Below, one piece after another: positions 43,683-51,018 of a stretch of 64,000 nt of DNA. Numbering within the stretch: position 1 is the first letter of the stretch; each line of letters begins with the position of its first letter. This stretch comes from Bacillus tianshenii. Lineage in GTDB: Bacteria; Bacillota; Bacilli; Bacillales; Bacillaceae_N. Location: positions 558,001 through 622,000 of the forward strand of contig CP129018.1 of assembly GCA_020524525.2 (NCBI GenBank), read 5' to 3'. Position numbers and translations under genes: made by a program. The notes beneath the pieces are model-generated. The model was given only the letters and a program-made list of their open reading frames with translations, did no database searches and was not told where the DNA came from.

Positions 43683-43940
43683 ATGTTATTTCTACAAATA
43701 GCCATTTTTCTGATAGTTGTAGCATTGTTACTTTTTACTTCCAAAACGATTTCAAAACGAACAAAATTAAATAAATTGCAAGTTTCTTATATCCTTTCAT
43801 TAATAATCATCCTACCCATTTTAATTTCTCAAATAATGTATCATAAGGAAATTACGTCTATGATTATGATTTTTTCTATGGTCAGTATTATTTCAATCAT
43901 TCGTCTTTTTCGCACCTTCATGAGAAACATTAAGGAGTGA
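43683..43940 (+). CDS. Small three-helix membrane protein
   Basis: 85 residues with GAGGAGG seven bases before the ATG. Three hydrophobic helices (about 3-19, 33-50, 57-73) separated by basic segments (KTISKRTKLNK, RLFRTFMRN). No family recognised. A hairpin (AACGCTG with CAGCGTT, 43950-43975) follows the stop. Confidence 0.62.
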   Translation: MLFLQIAIFLIVVALLLFTSKTISKRTKLNKLQVSYILSLIIILPILISQIMYHKEITSMIMIFSMVSIISIIRLFRTFMRNIKE

Positions 43941-43975
43941 ACAATTTCAAACGCTGTTTGCCATATACCAGCGTT

Positions 43976-44021
43976 CCAGGTTCGTTTAGATTAGTATTAA
44001 GGTATGTTATTAAGTTGATCG
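43976..44021 (+). repeat. Direct repeat, copy 1
   Basis: A 46-base sequence starting CCAGGTTCGTTTAGA and ending TTGATCG matches 44551-44596 at 41 positions. The pair flanks the coiled-coil gene at 44063. Confidence 0.8.
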
Positions 44022-44062
44022 CAACCATGTTATAATATAAAAAAGAAATCGGAGTGATATAA

Positions 44063-44377
44063 ATGGAAGAAACATTGAAGCAAATACTCAGCGAACTTCA
44101 AAAGGTCAATCAAAGAATGGCTGGTTTTGAAAAACGCTTTGATAACTTAGATAAAGACATTAAAGAACTTAAGGATGGACAAGAACAATTGAAAGACAGC
44201 ACAATTAATCGTGTTGGTCCATATATCGAAGAAGTTGCTAAACACATCGATGAAAGATTTGGCGAGACAAAGGATACTTTAGAAGACCAACAAAGGGTAA
44301 TTGATACTTTAGCAGTTCGTTCAGTTAAGCATGAAAGTGAAATAAAAGACTTTAAACACATACTAAAAAACCAGTAA
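44063..44377 (+). CDS. Coiled-coil protein of unknown function
   Basis: 104 residues; GGAGTGAT lies before the ATG and TATAAT at 44031-44036. The N-terminal half is a clear heptad coiled coil (LQKVNQRMAGFEKRFDNLD, IKELKDGQEQLKD); the second half has another helix with GETKDTLEDQQRVIDTLAV. Resembles short Bacillus and phage-associated coiled-coil proteins without assigned function, and is similar to the broken gene at 39535. It sits inside a pair of 46-base direct repeats. Confidence 0.65.
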   Translation: MEETLKQILSELQKVNQRMAGFEKRFDNLDKDIKELKDGQEQLKDSTINRVGPYIEEVAKHIDERFGETKDTLEDQQRVIDTLAVRSVKHESEIKDFKHILKNQ

Positions 44378-44550
44378 GGAGCGATTATGCTCCTTTATTC
44401 TTGCTCTCCAAATAATCTTTAAATAATAATTGTCTTAACTATGAATTAGTAGTACGAGACATATTATGAAACAAAGTTCACGATGTTTGTTCAGCTATAG
44501 GGTGGCGAATGGTTAACAACCAACACAGTGGGTTTCTTCATTAAGCAATG

Positions 44551-44596
44551 CCAGGTTCGTTTAGAACAGCATTAAGGCATGTTATTAACTTGATCG
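44551..44596 (+). repeat. Direct repeat, copy 2
   Basis: Partner of 43976-44021; five mismatches in 46 bases. Confidence 0.8.
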
Positions 44597-44608
44597 GATA
44601 AGAAATAG

Positions 44609-44638
44609 CGCAGCTCACAATGTGGGTTGCGTTTTTTT
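44609..44638 (+). terminator. Orphan copy of the chrA terminator
   Basis: CGCAGCTCAC with GTGGGTTGCG, then TTTTTTT. The preceding stretch has no gene, so it is orphaned. Confidence 0.8.
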
Positions 44639-44650
44639 ATTATTTATTAG

Positions 44651-44690
44651 GTAAAGTTTGCTTTACATTGAGTAAAGTTTGTTTTACAAT
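44651..44690 (+). promoter_or_regulatory. Promoter with two 16-base operators, 21 bases apart
   Basis: GTAAAGTTTGCTTTAC (44651-44666) and GTAAAGTTTGTTTTAC (44672-44687) are inverted repeats spaced exactly two helical turns apart. A promoter overlaps both: TTTACA (44662-44667), a 17-base spacer and TACAAT (44685-44690). The XRE protein encoded next is the obvious ligand, so negative autoregulation is likely. Confidence 0.75.
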
Positions 44691-44724
44691 ATGTAAAAGA
44701 AAGATGACATAGAGGTGGTGATAC

Positions 44725-44952
44725 ATGTTGGGTAGCAAGGATAATGGCTTAACGAATCGGATTACGGTATTGCGGGCTGAACATAAGATGACGCAGAAGG
44801 ACTTAGCTGAGCGGGCAGGTGTCAGCAGGCAAACGATTATTTCAATTGAAAAAGGAAAGTACACGCCATCGCTTGCGTTGGCCTTTGAAATTGCTCATGC
44901 CTTTGGAGTGACGATTGAGGAAGTCTTTCAATATGAGAAAGTGGAGGGATAA
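44725..44952 (+). CDS. XRE family regulator (YgzD-like)
   Basis: 75 residues. Nearly all of it is one HTH_3 domain: ITVLRAEHKMTQKDLAERAG, recognition helix VSRQTIISIEKGKYTPSL, then FEIAHAFGVTIEEVFQYE. Small regulators of this type are usually paired with a membrane protein, as here (44955). GAGGTGGTGA precedes the start. The double operator just upstream fits autoregulation. Confidence 0.9.
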   Translation: MLGSKDNGLTNRITVLRAEHKMTQKDLAERAGVSRQTIISIEKGKYTPSLALAFEIAHAFGVTIEEVFQYEKVEG

Positions 44953-44954
44953 GG

Positions 44955-45248
44955 ATGGAAACCTATATTAGTATTTCAAACGGATTAACTGCATTCGCGT
45001 TCTTTGCGTTTATCATTTTATTGTTTCTTGTAAAGCGGGAGGGCAAGGATGAGCGGGCACAGTACATGGGCTATAAGCTGTTAGGGTTGTTGTATACCTT
45101 TTTGTTTGGCGGATTATCGATTCTAATCTTTGTAACAGGCTGGGAAACGGTCAGCTACACAATGTTAAGAGTAAGTCTTTCGATGCTCTTGTCCCTTCAT
45201 ATCTTCCTCGGACTTGGTTATTGGGTTTATTTGACGAGGAAAGTGTAA
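44955..45248 (+). CDS. Small membrane protein paired with XRE regulator
   Basis: 97 residues, two bases after the regulator's stop. Three hydrophobic helices (about 7-25, 39-60, 70-92) with an acidic-basic loop (KREGKDERAQYMGYK). The gene order, an XRE regulator followed by a DUF2178/DUF3796-like membrane protein, is common in Firmicutes; function unknown. Ends with a terminator. Confidence 0.7.
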   Translation: METYISISNGLTAFAFFAFIILLFLVKREGKDERAQYMGYKLLGLLYTFLFGGLSILIFVTGWETVSYTMLRVSLSMLLSLHIFLGLGYWVYLTRKV

Positions 45249-45249
45249 T

Positions 45250-45276
45250 GCGGTAGGTAATTTCCTGCCGTTTTTC
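45250..45276 (+). terminator. Rho-independent terminator
   Basis: CGGTAGG pairs with CCTGCCG (one wobble), followed by TTTTTCTTTT. Confidence 0.8.
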
Positions 45277-45452
45277 TTTTTCTATAAAACTTTCTATAGA
45301 ACGATGTCATAGGTAGGGAAAGAGGCAGAGAAATGCGACTTAGTTCTGATGAATGCTTGGAATTTTAACTCTTTTTAAAGTGTAGCATTTTCAAAAATGT
45401 GGTATACTATTTATGGATAATTCTGAAAATTAATTGAAAGGAGGCTGCCTTC

Positions 45453-46706
45453 GTGATTAATTTTAGCTCGGTGAATTATGTAAGTACTTACTACAATATG
45501 GTCAATCGCATGCAACGCTATCAACCTACTTACAGCCCGTCATTTCAACAGCCGTATTACCAATCACCTCAACCGACGAATCCATTTCGAGTTTCGAATG
45601 ACATGCAGCAAGCTGTTTCGAATGTGTACGCAGATGCAAAGGGCTTAAAGGTCAATGCCGATGAGCTGCGGCTAGAAAACAGTGATTCACCTCTTCATAC
45701 GCGTCAGGCAACGTCAACGGATACAAACGCACTGACAGCAGATGTGAAGGAAGGGGCAACAGCTAAAGAGTATAGCATCAAAGTCAATCAGCTTGCCCAA
45801 GCGCAGAAAAATGAAGGAACAGCGCTGTCAGGAAGTGCGCAAACGACGATGAACGCCGGGACGAATACGTTCACGCTCACCTCTGGCGGGGACTCACAGA
45901 CATTATCGGTCGATATAACTGGAACAGAGACGAATGAAGAAGCATTGAACAAACTGTCTACAGCCATTAATGATGCAGGTATAGGTGTGAAAGCTTCGGT
46001 CGTAAAGGATACAGCAGCTGGAACAGTTCAGCTGGCATTAGAAAGCAGTGCAACAGGAACAGACGAGGCGTTCACAATTGCTGATGTAAGCGGCAATGCG
46101 GTTTCTGCAAGCGGAGCGGCCCAGACTTCCCAGCAAGCACAAAATGCAAAATATACGCTTGATAAATATTTTACAAAGGAATCACAAAGTAATACGATTT
46201 CGCTTGATGAAGGCAATGTGTCCGTTACATTGAAGGATGTAACGAGTGATGCGGAAACGATTTCAGTCGCAGGGAATACAGATGAAATCATCGAAGCCGC
46301 AAAGTCGCTTGTCACAAGCTACAATGATTTGAAGGGCACGCAAGCTGACTATGGCGGAATGCTAAGCTCAGCGGTGAACCGCAATCTTGATAGAGGTCTT
46401 TACTCGTATCAATTAGAGCAGCTTGGCATCTCAAAGTCTGCAAACGGTGAATTATCACTTGATGAAGATAAGCTAAAAGAAAACCTGCAAGAAAAAGGCT
46501 ATCAGTTTGACCGGACGATAAATGCGCTGGATAGTTTGTCAGACAACTTGTATAAAACAAGCGACCGCATTTCACAGCTTCCGTCCGCCGCAATTATGAA
46601 CCAAGAGAACGCCTTTGGCTTCAACTCCTACGCCCAAGCCTATTCGTCAATGTATCAGCCGTATAGCTACATGTCATCAGGCATGTTTTATGACCAATAT
46701 TTCTAA
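45453..46706 (+). CDS. FliD-like (flagellar cap type) protein outside a flagellar locus
   Basis: 417 residues from GTG at 45453 after AAAGGAGG. The first 45 residues are rich in Tyr, Pro, Gln and Ser (QRYQPTYSPSFQQPYYQSPQ), unlike normal FliD. The middle has FliD_N and flagellin-hook-like wording (YSIKVNQLAQAQKNEGTALSG, FTLTSGGDSQTLSVDITG) and the end a FliD_C-like helical region (SLVTSYNDLKG...LQEKGYQFDRTINALDSLSDNLY), with a Tyr/Ser-rich tail. No flagellar gene is near. It could be a secondary filament or surface-structure cap. Confidence 0.78.
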   Translation: MINFSSVNYVSTYYNMVNRMQRYQPTYSPSFQQPYYQSPQPTNPFRVSNDMQQAVSNVYADAKGLKVNADELRLENSDSPLHTRQATSTDTNALTADVKEGATAKEYSIKVNQLAQAQKNEGTALSGSAQTTMNAGTNTFTLTSGGDSQTLSVDITGTETNEEALNKLSTAINDAGIGVKASVVKDTAAGTVQLALESSATGTDEAFTIADVSGNAVSASGAAQTSQQAQNAKYTLDKYFTKESQSNTISLDEGNVSVTLKDVTSDAETISVAGNTDEIIEAAKSLVTSYNDLKGTQADYGGMLSSAVNRNLDRGLYSYQLEQLGISKSANGELSLDEDKLKENLQEKGYQFDRTINALDSLSDNLYKTSDRISQLPSAAIMNQENAFGFNSYAQAYSSMYQPYSYMSSGMFYDQYF

Positions 46707-46750
46707 AGAGGACTGCACAGATTGTTGTGTGGTCTTTTTTTCGATCGAAT

Positions 46751-46779
46751 TTGTGAAGAAGGTATAAGGGCGGTATACT
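46751..46779 (+). promoter_or_regulatory. Sigma-A type promoter
   Basis: TTGTGA, a 17-base spacer and TATACT, 34 bases before the nucleotidyltransferase gene. Confidence 0.65.
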
Positions 46780-46812
46780 TTAGGTAGAGATTAGCTAAAG
46801 AAAGGGATTGCG

Positions 46813-47154
46813 ATGTCAAATAATCAATTAAGAAACCAAATTCTTAACGATTTAAAACAAATTGTAATTGAAACATTGGCTGAGGACGATGTGAACATTT
46901 ATCTTTTTGGTTCATGGGCTCGGTTTGAAGAAAAGCAGAGTTCAGATATTGATGTTGCAATTGAGCCGATATCTTCAGTTTCTCCCTCTAAATGGATCGA
47001 ATTAAGAGAAAAAGTTGAAGAGTCTACTATTCCTTATCAAGTTGACATTGTGAATTTAAATGAAGTAAGTGAAGAACTGAGAAATAACGTACAAAAGGAG
47101 GGGGTTTTGTGGAAAGACTCTACCAACGTATCGTTTCCGCTGAAAAAGCATTAA
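46813..47154 (+). CDS. HI0073-type minimal nucleotidyltransferase
   Basis: 113 residues. The nucleotidyltransferase signature is LFGSWARFEEKQSSDIDVAI (Gly33-Ser34, Asp45, Asp47). It is paired with an HI0074-like protein whose gene overlaps it by 46 bases. In Haemophilus the HI0073/HI0074 proteins form a two-domain nucleotidyltransferase; pairs of this kind are now grouped with MNT-HEPN toxin-antitoxin systems. This is a second, sequence-distinct module next to the MntA/HepT pair at 39976. Confidence 0.88.
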   Translation: MSNNQLRNQILNDLKQIVIETLAEDDVNIYLFGSWARFEEKQSSDIDVAIEPISSVSPSKWIELREKVEESTIPYQVDIVNLNEVSEELRNNVQKEGVLWKDSTNVSFPLKKH

Positions 47155-47522
47155 GCTCTTTTCAGCAACTTGTTGTGCTGAATAATCCAAATGATGTGGA
47201 GCGTGATGCTTCCATACAACGGTTCGAATTTTCGTTTGAAGCTTGCTGGAAAGCAGCTAAGCAGTATTTAAATGACATTGAAGGAATTGATGTACCCTCA
47301 CCTAAGGGAGTAATCCGAAGCTTGCGGGAAACGTCAATCCTTACTGCTGAAGAAACAATAGCAGGATTAACGATGGTAAACGACCGAAACCTAACCGTAC
47401 ACACCTATAATGAGGAAGTAGCCATAAAAATTCATTCTCATCTAGAGGAATACTATCAACTGTTAGTAACGATGATTGAGCGAATGAAAGAAAAAATATC
47501 TCTCACGACTGATAAAGACTAA
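47109..47522 (+). CDS. HI0074-type nucleotidyltransferase substrate-binding protein
   Basis: 137 residues from GTG at 47109, five bases after AGGAGGGGG. All-helical NTase_sub_bind domain: RIVSAEKALSSFQQLV, then IQRFEFSFEACWKAAKQYL, LRETSILT and a C-terminal MVNDRNLTVHTYNEEVA. The segment NDRNLTVHTY has the R-x4-H spacing of HEPN sites, so a HEPN-like toxin role is possible. Start lies inside the nucleotidyltransferase gene, implying coupled expression. Confidence 0.88.
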   Translation: MERLYQRIVSAEKALSSFQQLVVLNNPNDVERDASIQRFEFSFEACWKAAKQYLNDIEGIDVPSPKGVIRSLRETSILTAEETIAGLTMVNDRNLTVHTYNEEVAIKIHSHLEEYYQLLVTMIERMKEKISLTTDKD

Positions 47523-47667
47523 GTTGGAGTTAATCTGCTCCTCATCATAAAGCACGCATTTAGCGTGTTTTTTCATGACCATTTTTTAAAGAAACCGCCT
47601 CGTTGTTTGGTTGTCTAATGAAGGGGGAAGCTTATTAACAACTGATGGCATGTGGAGAGGTGGAATA

Positions 47668-48351
47668 ATGGATATCCAATCGAGGCTTAATCGACTAACA
47701 AAAATACCAGCGATTACTTACGTAAACATTCTCATCGCTCTCTTTGCGGTGGGAGGCTCATTTTACCTCTTTATTTCGTTGGCGGAGGATGTGCTTGAGC
47801 AGGAAAAGTTCATCGTTGACCAGCTTGGGGCAGACTTCATTACATCGATTCAATCACCTGGGCTTTCGAAGGCGATGGGGTGGATTACGGAGCTTGGCTC
47901 TGTCACATGGCTTGTGATTGCTTCGCTTGCATTAAGTGCTATTATTCTGTATTTTTACAAACAACGAATTTGGCGGTTTGTTTATTTTGCGATTGCAATG
48001 ATTGGCATTAGTCTCTTAACAAAAGTCTTGAAGGTTACCTTTTCGCGCAAGCGTCCGGATATTCTCGAGCAATTTGATGGGACGGGATTCAGCTTTCCAA
48101 GTGGCCACTCAACAGGCCCGATGGTTTTCTATGGGTTTGTGATTTATTTAGTTTCAACGAGCGAGCTTAGCCGCGGGCTGAAGTATGTGATAAATGGTTT
48201 GCTGGCGTTGTTGATTATCACAATTGGATTCAGTCGTATCTACTTAGGCGTGCATTATGTGACAGATGTGGTAGCTGGCTTTTCACTAGGACTTTTCTGG
48301 TTAGTCGTTTGTATCCTTGTCTTGGAATACACGTTGAGAAGGAAGCCGTAA
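47668..48351 (+). CDS. PAP2 family membrane phosphatase
   Basis: 227 residues from ATG at 47668 (GAGAGGTGG upstream), six membrane helices. The acid phosphatase signature is complete: KVTFSRKRPD, FSFPSGHSTG and SRIYLGVHYVTDVVAG. Such enzymes dephosphorylate phosphatidylglycerol phosphate, undecaprenyl pyrophosphate or related lipids on the outer face of the membrane. Which of these cannot be told from sequence. Its own terminator follows. Confidence 0.92.
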   Translation: MDIQSRLNRLTKIPAITYVNILIALFAVGGSFYLFISLAEDVLEQEKFIVDQLGADFITSIQSPGLSKAMGWITELGSVTWLVIASLALSAIILYFYKQRIWRFVYFAIAMIGISLLTKVLKVTFSRKRPDILEQFDGTGFSFPSGHSTGPMVFYGFVIYLVSTSELSRGLKYVINGLLALLIITIGFSRIYLGVHYVTDVVAGFSLGLFWLVVCILVLEYTLRRKP

Positions 48352-48354
48352 GCG

Positions 48355-48388
48355 AGGCCCGCACTGCTGTTGTGTCGGCCTTTTTTTT
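48355..48388 (+). terminator. Rho-independent terminator
   Basis: AGGCC-C-GCAC pairs with GTG-T-CGGCCT around TGCTGTT, followed by eight T. Confidence 0.8.
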
Positions 48389-48440
48389 GATAGACAGACC
48401 GTGGAGTTTGTTCGTATCATGAGTTAAGGAGGGGAAGCAA

Positions 48441-48983
48441 ATGTTTGTACATAAAATCAATGAACAGCTATCACTTAAGTTAATCGATACGCCTGATGCG
48501 GAGGCGGTGTTTGGGCTGACAGAACGTTCGCGGGAAGATTTGCGCACGTGGCTTCCGTGGCTTGATGGCACGACGAAGGTTGAAGATACAGAAGGGTTCA
48601 TTCAGCATTGCTTGCAAGGATTTGTGGAGAGGAAGAGTCTGACGTCAGTTATAATTTTTAAGCAGGAGATCGTCGGTGTAGCTGGCTTTAACTTAATCGA
48701 CTGGACAAACAAGATTGCCTATATCGGCTATTGGCTTGGGAAGGAGTATCAAGGAAAAGGGATAATGACGCAAGTTGCGGAGGCGCTGACGGATTATGCG
48801 TTTGGAGAACTGAAGATGAATAAAGTTGAAATCCGTGCCGCTGAAGGAAACCGAAGCAGCCGCGCTATCCCTGAAAGACTGAATTTCGTTCAAGAAGGAC
48901 GAATCAGGCAAGCAGAGTGGCTGTATAATCACTACGTCGACCATGTCGTGTATGGAGTATTGAAAGAAGAATGGAAGAGATGA
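48441..48983 (+). CDS. GNAT acetyltransferase, RimJ/RimL (YdaF-like)
   Basis: 180 residues with AAGGAGGGG before the ATG. GNAT fold: SREDLRTWLPWLDG, IVGVAGFNLIDW, YIGYWLGKEYQGKGIMTQ (acetyl-CoA loop Q-x-x-G-x-G/I) and LNFVQEGRIRQAEW. The layout LRTWLPW and LNKVEIRAA is typical of ribosomal-protein serine N-acetyltransferases such as YdaF of Bacillus subtilis. One conserved cysteine-free catalytic pocket; substrate probably a protein N-terminus. Confidence 0.9.
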   Translation: MFVHKINEQLSLKLIDTPDAEAVFGLTERSREDLRTWLPWLDGTTKVEDTEGFIQHCLQGFVERKSLTSVIIFKQEIVGVAGFNLIDWTNKIAYIGYWLGKEYQGKGIMTQVAEALTDYAFGELKMNKVEIRAAEGNRSSRAIPERLNFVQEGRIRQAEWLYNHYVDHVVYGVLKEEWKR

Positions 48984-48990
48984 GACTGAA

Positions 48991-49034
48991 ACAAGAGTGT
49001 TGAAATTTTTTAAAAAGGCACTCTTGTTTTTTTA
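48991..49034 (+). terminator. Rho-independent terminator
   Basis: ACAAGAGTG pairs with CACTCTTGT across an AT-rich loop, followed by TTTTTTT. Confidence 0.75.
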
Positions 49035-49091
49035 ACTTCATATCCGATAAAAAAATTAACTGTTAAAAAAGAGTAGTGGGAGAAAAGTCAC

Positions 49092-50183
49092 ATGAATAGA
49101 ATGAAATTAGCAGTAATTAGCATTATTGTGTTGTTTATACTAGGAATTTTGACGAAACTGATTTATGATTCTTTTAAGATGGATGACGTACAATTGAAGA
49201 AACCACTTGAGCAGTTTATTTGGTCAGAGATGACTTTTGATAATGGAATGCTGAAAACAACGTTCAAATCGACAAGTGGGGAGCATTATTCGTTAGCTGA
49301 GTCACTGGGTCTTTGGATGGAATACGCTGTGATGAGTGACAACGAGCCACTCTTTCAGCATGCCTACAATCTGTTAAATAAGTACTATGCAGGTGATGTC
49401 GGGCTCGTTCATTGGCGTGTTTTAGCAAATGGAAAGCCAACGGAGGATGTGAATGCTTTCTTGGATGATATTCGGATTGTTCAAGCACTCTTAGATGCAT
49501 CCGAGAAGTGGGAGGAAAGCAAGTATGAGAAGCGTGCAAAGAACATTTCAAAAGCATTAGAGAAATACAGCACGTATGAAGATACATTTGTTGATTTCTA
49601 CGACTGGAAGCATGAAACGAAGAGTCATCAATTTACCACAACGTATTTCGACTTGTGGACGATGAGGCGGTTGAATGAACGAGGATGGGTAGATGAGAAG
49701 ACGATTCAAGAGATGGAGCGGCTTGCTTATGAGCTTTCCCAGATTGATTCCCCGCTTCTGCCGACAGCGTATGATATCGACTCGCAGCAATTTATTTATA
49801 AGGATACTGTTAATATGAGTGAGCAAGTCTATGGTGCCTATCATTTGGCTCGTGCTGGTGTGCGAACGGAATCTTTCTATACGTTTATCAAACAGGAATT
49901 TAATACACACCAAAAGCTATTTGGACAGTATGAAGCGAATGGTGCTCCTGCGGCGAAGGTGGAGTCACCTGCGTTATACGGGCTGACGATTCTGTATGCA
50001 TTAGAGGTGCAGGATGAAGAACTTGCGCTTTCATTATATGAACGAATGAAAGCATTTCAAGTACAGGAAGGAACATATGCCGGTGTCTACATGGACACCA
50101 AGGCGGTTGATACGCATATCTTTGACAATTTGGTTCCTTTAATGGCAGAGAGGAGCTTGCAGGAACGTGGTCTTATCAGATAA
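49092..50183 (+). CDS. ydaJ: Glycosyl hydrolase family 8-like, YdaJ
   Basis: 363 residues with a single N-terminal transmembrane anchor (about 8-24), then a GH8-type helical barrel: HYSLAESLGLWMEYAV (the general-acid Glu region), DDIRIVQALLDAS and YFDLWTMRRLNERGW. Members cut beta-1,4-linked polymers and accompany cellulose-like synthesis. First gene of a five-gene unit that has the same order as Bacillus subtilis ydaJKLMN, which makes an exopolysaccharide under c-di-GMP control. Overlaps ydaK by 17 bases. Confidence 0.88.
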   Translation: MNRMKLAVISIIVLFILGILTKLIYDSFKMDDVQLKKPLEQFIWSEMTFDNGMLKTTFKSTSGEHYSLAESLGLWMEYAVMSDNEPLFQHAYNLLNKYYAGDVGLVHWRVLANGKPTEDVNAFLDDIRIVQALLDASEKWEESKYEKRAKNISKALEKYSTYEDTFVDFYDWKHETKSHQFTTTYFDLWTMRRLNERGWVDEKTIQEMERLAYELSQIDSPLLPTAYDIDSQQFIYKDTVNMSEQVYGAYHLARAGVRTESFYTFIKQEFNTHQKLFGQYEANGAPAAKVESPALYGLTILYALEVQDEELALSLYERMKAFQVQEGTYAGVYMDTKAVDTHIFDNLVPLMAERSLQERGLIR

Positions 50184-51018
50184 AACAAAGCTCTTGCTTG
50201 GTTTAGTTCTTTTCATCGTACTGAATGCAGGCATGGCGAATACTTTTTATTCCTACACAGGCCAAACGAAGGTTGATTTCTTTCTATATAGTATTTTCTT
50301 GTTACTGATGCTTCTTGGGCTTTGGAAAGGGATGATTGTGAGCCTTGGCTTGAGCCTTCTGGTGATCTTTGTGTTCGGGAGTGCTGCTTTCTGGATGCAG
50401 CTTACTGGGAGTACGCCGATTGTGCCGTTTACACAGATGATTATTTGGCAGGGGGCGTTTTTGTTCGGGTCGTTTGTTTCAGGCTTTTCTCATAGCCAAA
50501 TTGAGTCGATTATGACGAAGTACAATTATTGGTCGAAGCAATATCATGAGCTTGTCACGATTGATCCTGAGACTGGCTTTGATAATGAGAAGCGGTTTTT
50601 CTTCTATTTGAATGAGCAATTTAAGCGGGCGCAGCGGTATGAGCAGTCGTTTTCCTTGCTGTTAGTTCGGATTAAAAACTGGAAGGAATTTGAGAAATAT
50701 TACGGCAGTGCTGAAGCGGATGCTATTCTTGCCAAGCTTGCTGAAAACTTAAAGAACATAACGCGGGGAAGTGATAGTCATTTTCGCGTGATGGAAGATA
50801 CATTTGCACTCATTTTTCCAGAGACAAATGCAGATGGAACAGAAGTGGTGATCAATAAAATTATTGAAGATAACAACAAAGGCTATGCGCTGAAAGGGAA
50901 AAATAAAATGATTACGTTAACGCTGGAATTTGGTGCTGTCACTTATCACAGTGAGATGAATGATTATATGAGGATGTTTAATGATGCGATGGATGAAGTT
51001 AATCGCTATATTTCTTAG
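50167..51018 (+). CDS. ydaK: YdaK: membrane protein with degenerate GGDEF, c-di-GMP receptor
   Basis: 283 residues from GTG at 50167. Four membrane helices in the first 105 residues, then a GGDEF-fold domain. The catalytic GGDEF is replaced by MEDTF (209-213), so no synthesis is expected, but the inhibitory-site motif RxxD is kept as RGSD (Arg200, Asp203) at the right spacing. This is how YdaK of Bacillus subtilis works: an inactive cyclase that binds c-di-GMP and activates the synthase. Overlaps both neighbours. Confidence 0.9.
   Translation: MVLSDKTKLLLGLVLFIVLNAGMANTFYSYTGQTKVDFFLYSIFLLLMLLGLWKGMIVSLGLSLLVIFVFGSAAFWMQLTGSTPIVPFTQMIIWQGAFLFGSFVSGFSHSQIESIMTKYNYWSKQYHELVTIDPETGFDNEKRFFFYLNEQFKRAQRYEQSFSLLLVRIKNWKEFEKYYGSAEADAILAKLAENLKNITRGSDSHFRVMEDTFALIFPETNADGTEVVINKIIEDNNKGYALKGKNKMITLTLEFGAVTYHSEMNDYMRMFNDAMDEVNRYIS

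Larger units (their letters stand above)
44378..44650. other. Intergenic region with duplicated sequences
   Basis: No gene seen. Most of its second half is duplicated elsewhere: 44551-44596 copies 43976-44021, and 44609-44638 copies the chrA terminator. This looks like a scar of recombination or the remains of a lost gene that had used that terminator. Confidence 0.6.
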
